This document shows, piece after piece, positions 63,568 to 64,000 of a stretch of DNA of 64,000 nt. The stretch spans positions 186,001-250,000 of the forward strand of contig CAVSWT010000016.1 in the NCBI GenBank assembly GCA_963731745.1, in the 5' to 3' direction. The position numbers and the translations under genes are program-made. The DNA is from CAVSWT01 sp963731745. GTDB taxonomy: Bacteria > Bacteroidota > Ignavibacteria > Ignavibacteriales > Ignavibacteriaceae. The notes below the pieces were generated by a model that was not told the DNA's origin, searched no databases, and saw only the letters and a list, made by a program, of their open reading frames with translations. Numbering within the stretch: position 1 is the first letter of the stretch; the number at the start of each line of letters is the position of its first letter.

Positions 63568-64000
63568 TTATTTTAACATGACTATTTTTTCCGCAACAGA
63601 ATAATCATCTGAACTCATTTTTACAATATAGATTCCACTCGCTGATGCATTGCCTTCATTATCTTTCCCATTCCATGTTAATTTATATTCACCTGCATTT
63701 AAATATTTGTTTACTAAATTTTTTATTAACTGACCTTTAGCGTTATAAACATTTATTTCAACATTTTCATTTTTATTTAACCGATATGCAATTGTTGTAC
63801 TTGGATTAAAAGGATTAGGATAATTTTGCTTTAGCTCGAATGACCGAGGCAAACTTTCTGAGAATTCAGAATTGTTAACGCTTGTAGTTAAATATAATTT
63901 TCCTGAACCTGCTCCATCTTTTACAATTGTTGGTATATCTGCTGTACTATCCAGTGAATATGAGTAATATTGAGAAGGATCAAATGCGATATTGGTTGAA
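63568..64000 (-). CDS. C-terminal part of a type IX-secreted protein, partial
   Basis: The frame is open across the right edge. Readable sequence ends in a full type IX sorting domain, QNYPNPFNPSTTIAYRLNKN to KIVMLK, preceded by SGKLYLTTSVNNSEFSE. The remaining 5' part of the gene and its function lie beyond 64000. It is the first readable gene of the pectin transcript and lies 44 bases before the glycosidase gene, so it is probably another secreted pectin-related enzyme. Confidence 0.85.
   Translation of the reverse strand, partial: STNIAFDPSQYYSYSLDSTADIPTIVKDGAGSGKLYLTTSVNNSEFSESLPRSFELKQNYPNPFNPSTTIAYRLNKNENVEINVYNAKGQLIKNLVNKYLNAGEYKLTWNGKDNEGNASASGIYIVKMSSDDYSVAEKIVMLK

Noticed and set aside
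36204..64000. A classical SusC/SusD polysaccharide utilisation locus
   Set aside because: No TonB-dependent SusC-like receptor or SusD-like lipoprotein gene is present; import seems to use an MFS transporter.
1..64000. tRNA, rRNA or riboswitch genes
   Set aside because: No clover-leaf, rRNA segment or known riboswitch core was recognised in the gaps; short AT-rich hairpins were treated as terminators only.

Overview
The window is AT-rich and was almost certainly taken from a member of the Ignavibacteriota / Bacteroidota-Chlorobiota group (Ignavibacteriales or Melioribacteraceae is the best guess). Four secreted proteins end in the type IX secretion sorting tail of that group (core QNYPNPFNP, ending in a kKmiLlK-like strand). 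Three promoters carry a Bacteroidota-like -7 box (TAnnTTTG or close to it). Intracellular enzymes such as the SDR-type mannonate oxidoreductase and tagaturonate epimerase also fit. I see no rRNA, tRNA, CRISPR array, insertion sequence or phage gene.

Region 1 (1-5.4 kb): the 5' part of a DHA2 drug-efflux MFS gene runs off the left edge. It is followed on the + strand by a small outer-membrane barrel, a DUF2279-like protein, and an FTR1-type iron permease coupled to an OprB-like porin, behind a set of metal-box-like repeats. Region 2 (5.4-13.5 kb): a run of small minus-strand genes encodes PhnB/VOC, aldo/keto reductase, DUF1801, RibD_C, HhH, SRPBCC, NTF2-like and GyrI-like proteins, ending at a divergent GlxA-type AraC regulator. 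Two promoters here share an operator-like motif with the promoter of the RND efflux operon 20 kb away, which suggests one AraC regulon. Region 3 (13.6-26 kb): a frameshifted two-component-propeller/SpoIIE phosphatase, a 1.9-kaa type IX-secreted mosaic protein (LamG-like, beta-helix, metzincin, VWA, GLAWQG repeats, bactofilin-like), and a divergent RsbW-RsbV-RsbU partner-switching module. Region 4 (26-36 kb): a tripartite RND efflux operon, an outer-membrane barrel, a thioredoxin reductase with an unusual thioredoxin-like partner, and an acidic repeat protein.

Region 5 (36 kb to the right edge) is a pectin and galacturonate utilisation locus, all on the minus strand. Secreted or envelope enzymes (PL9 pectate lyase, GH28 polygalacturonase, two CE8 pectinesterases, a CE12 rhamnogalacturonan acetylesterase, a GH105 unsaturated rhamnogalacturonyl hydrolase, one unclassified glycosidase) break pectin down. 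An ExuT-like transporter brings uronates in. KduI and KduD convert the unsaturated uronate product to 2-keto-3-deoxygluconate (KDG), and UxaE plus an SDR convert tagaturonate to mannonate. KdgK and Eda then take KDG to pyruvate and glyceraldehyde-3-phosphate. A LacI-family regulator sits in the middle. Mannonate dehydratase (UxuA) and uronate isomerase (UxaC) are not in the window. A LarA-type nickel-pincer racemase, PdxB and 6-phosphogluconate dehydrogenase form a sub-operon here, which raises the possibility of an alternative aldonate route.

Three genes (a VOC protein, the SpoIIE phosphatase and the second KdgK) are each broken by what looks like one extra base in a homopolymer. This is either recent decay or an assembly error.
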